A stretch of 64,000 nt of DNA from Globodera rostochiensis (lineage: Eukaryota; Nematoda; Chromadorea; Rhabditida; Heteroderidae), in contig JAEVLN010000003.1 in assembly GCA_018350325.1 (NCBI GenBank), positions 1,013,985-1,077,984 on the forward strand. The letters are read 5' to 3'. Made by a program: the position numbers and the translations under genes. Below are positions 63,286 to 64,000 of the stretch, piece by piece. The notes beneath the pieces are model-generated. The model worked only from the letters and a program-made list of their open reading frames with translations, made no database searches and was not told the origin of the DNA. The stretch's first letter is position 1, and each line of letters begins with the position of its first letter.

Positions 63286-63528
63286 CCCGCAGCGGAAAAT
63301 GTGGCGGCGGCGGTGGGGGGGGGGCGAAGGCTTTGCCAGAAAATCCGCTCAAAAAAGCGGCGGCGGCGGCGGCTGAATGGAAATGGAAATGCGGCGGCGG
63401 CGATTGGATTAACGACCCAACACAACAAAAACGACACGCATTTTGTGCCAGGCACGGGCACAAAAAAAGTGATTATCCGCAAAAAATTGGACGAAAAATG
63501 GAGGGGTTTTGTCGAACAATCAAAATAA
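63286..63528 (+). CDS. Possible basic low-complexity exon
   Basis: After a possible acceptor (TTTACAG) an open frame encodes an Ala/Gly-rich, then Arg-rich stretch, ending in HFVPGTGTKKVIIRKKLDEK and a stop. It overlaps a poly-G tract and GGC repeats, so the frame is uncertain. No family was recognised. Confidence 0.2.
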   Translation, partial: PAAENVAAAVGGGRRLCQKIRSKKRRRRRLNGNGNAAAAIGLTTQHNKNDTHFVPGTGTKKVIIRKKLDEKWRGFVEQSK

Positions 63529-63731
63529 TGGAGGCCTCAGAACGAACACACACGCCCAAAGGGTCAAAAAACTGAAAATGGGAGCTTAAGTTCCTCCCCC
63601 TTGGCCCCATTTTAAAATATGAAACATAAAAACTGCTCCGAAAAAACATCTTTATATTTTTAGAAAAATTGTTTCTTTAAAATAAATTTAAATTTAAAAT
63701 TCTTTGCGGTGCTGCAAAATGCAACACAAAT

Positions 63732-63914
63732 TTAAATTAACTGGCGTTCTGCAAAAGTTTGGAGGAATCGATGGGGGGGGGGGATACGGTAATTGATAGG
63801 GCGGGGGGGGGCTATGGAAATCGCGTTGCTGTTGCTGCTGCCTGCTGGCTGATGGGGTTTATTACTTCGGGGGTCTGGGAACGGGGACGGTCGCGGCATT
63901 TTGCTGGAGAGCAT
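63732..63914 (-). CDS. Possible terminal exon running in from beyond the window edge
   Basis: A minus-strand frame with Pro/Ser/Asn-rich sequence (MPRPSPFPDPRSNKPHQPAG) ends at a stop at 63,732. It crosses poly-C tracts, and upstream sequence would be outside the window. Support is weak. Confidence 0.15.
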   Translation of the reverse strand: MLSSKMPRPSPFPDPRSNKPHQPAGSSNSNAISIAPPRPINYRIPPPHRFLQTFAERQLI

Positions 63915-64000
63915 TTGCCTCTCAGCAGCAACAGCAGAAGCTTATTTATTGTTGCTCGGATTAAAGTTGAAGCAACAAAAAGAATGGAGGGTTTTCGGCT

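Overview
This is a eukaryotic window and almost certainly comes from a nematode, most likely a plant-parasitic cyst nematode (Globodera/Heterodera type). The genes are cut into many small exons by short AT-rich introns. Several products belong to nematode neuronal families: a TARP/stargazin-like protein, a Cys-loop anion channel and a TWK potassium channel. At least seven introns are best modelled with GC rather than GT donors, a feature reported as unusually common in Globodera. An F-box-like gene and a signal-peptide protein resemble lineage-expanded cyst-nematode families. The species call is inference. No prokaryotic gene, CRISPR array, rRNA or tRNA was seen.

Layout. 1-9.0 kb is gene-poor, with GC-rich low-complexity sequence and tandem repeats. 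9.0-12.8 kb (+) encodes a casein kinase 1 delta/epsilon homologue with a Q/H/N-rich tail and a possible alternative last exon at 13.1-13.8 kb. 14.9-17.5 kb (-) is an unrecognised low-complexity protein. 18.1-18.9 kb is a satellite. 22.1-24.3 kb (+) is a TARP-like tetraspan protein. 25.0-31.6 kb (-) holds SNAP-29, NIPSNAP and mitochondrial SSB in tandem, possibly an operon. 32.8-33.7 kb is a long terminal-inverted-repeat element. 36.8-41.5 kb (+) is a 24-exon Cys-loop anion channel subunit. 42.1-45.1 kb (-) is a two-pore potassium channel. 46.6-53.2 kb (+) is a 30-exon TNNI3K-type ankyrin-repeat kinase. 53.7-55.1 kb (+) is an F-box-like family gene with an apparent 3' frameshift. 55.6-57.2 kb (-) is a secreted acidic protein with a basic helix-turn-helix-like C-terminus, a candidate effector. 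57.6-59.8 kb (-) is an OVO/LIN-48 zinc-finger factor. 60-64 kb is largely non-coding with a few weak exon candidates.

How it works together. The genes do not form one pathway. Membrane excitability and synaptic genes (TARP, anion channel, K2P) are interspersed with signalling (CK1, TNNI3K), membrane fusion (SNAP-29), mitochondrial (NIPSNAP, mtSSB) and developmental (OVO) genes. Gene models were built by joining exons whose phases close exactly; splice choices that remain ambiguous are stated. The most distinctive structural signals are: a set of short hAT-like elements with 8-bp target-site duplications, mostly in introns; simple tandem repeats filling single introns; frequent GC-AG introns plus two apparently non-AG acceptors; and the secreted protein with a DNA-binding-like tail.
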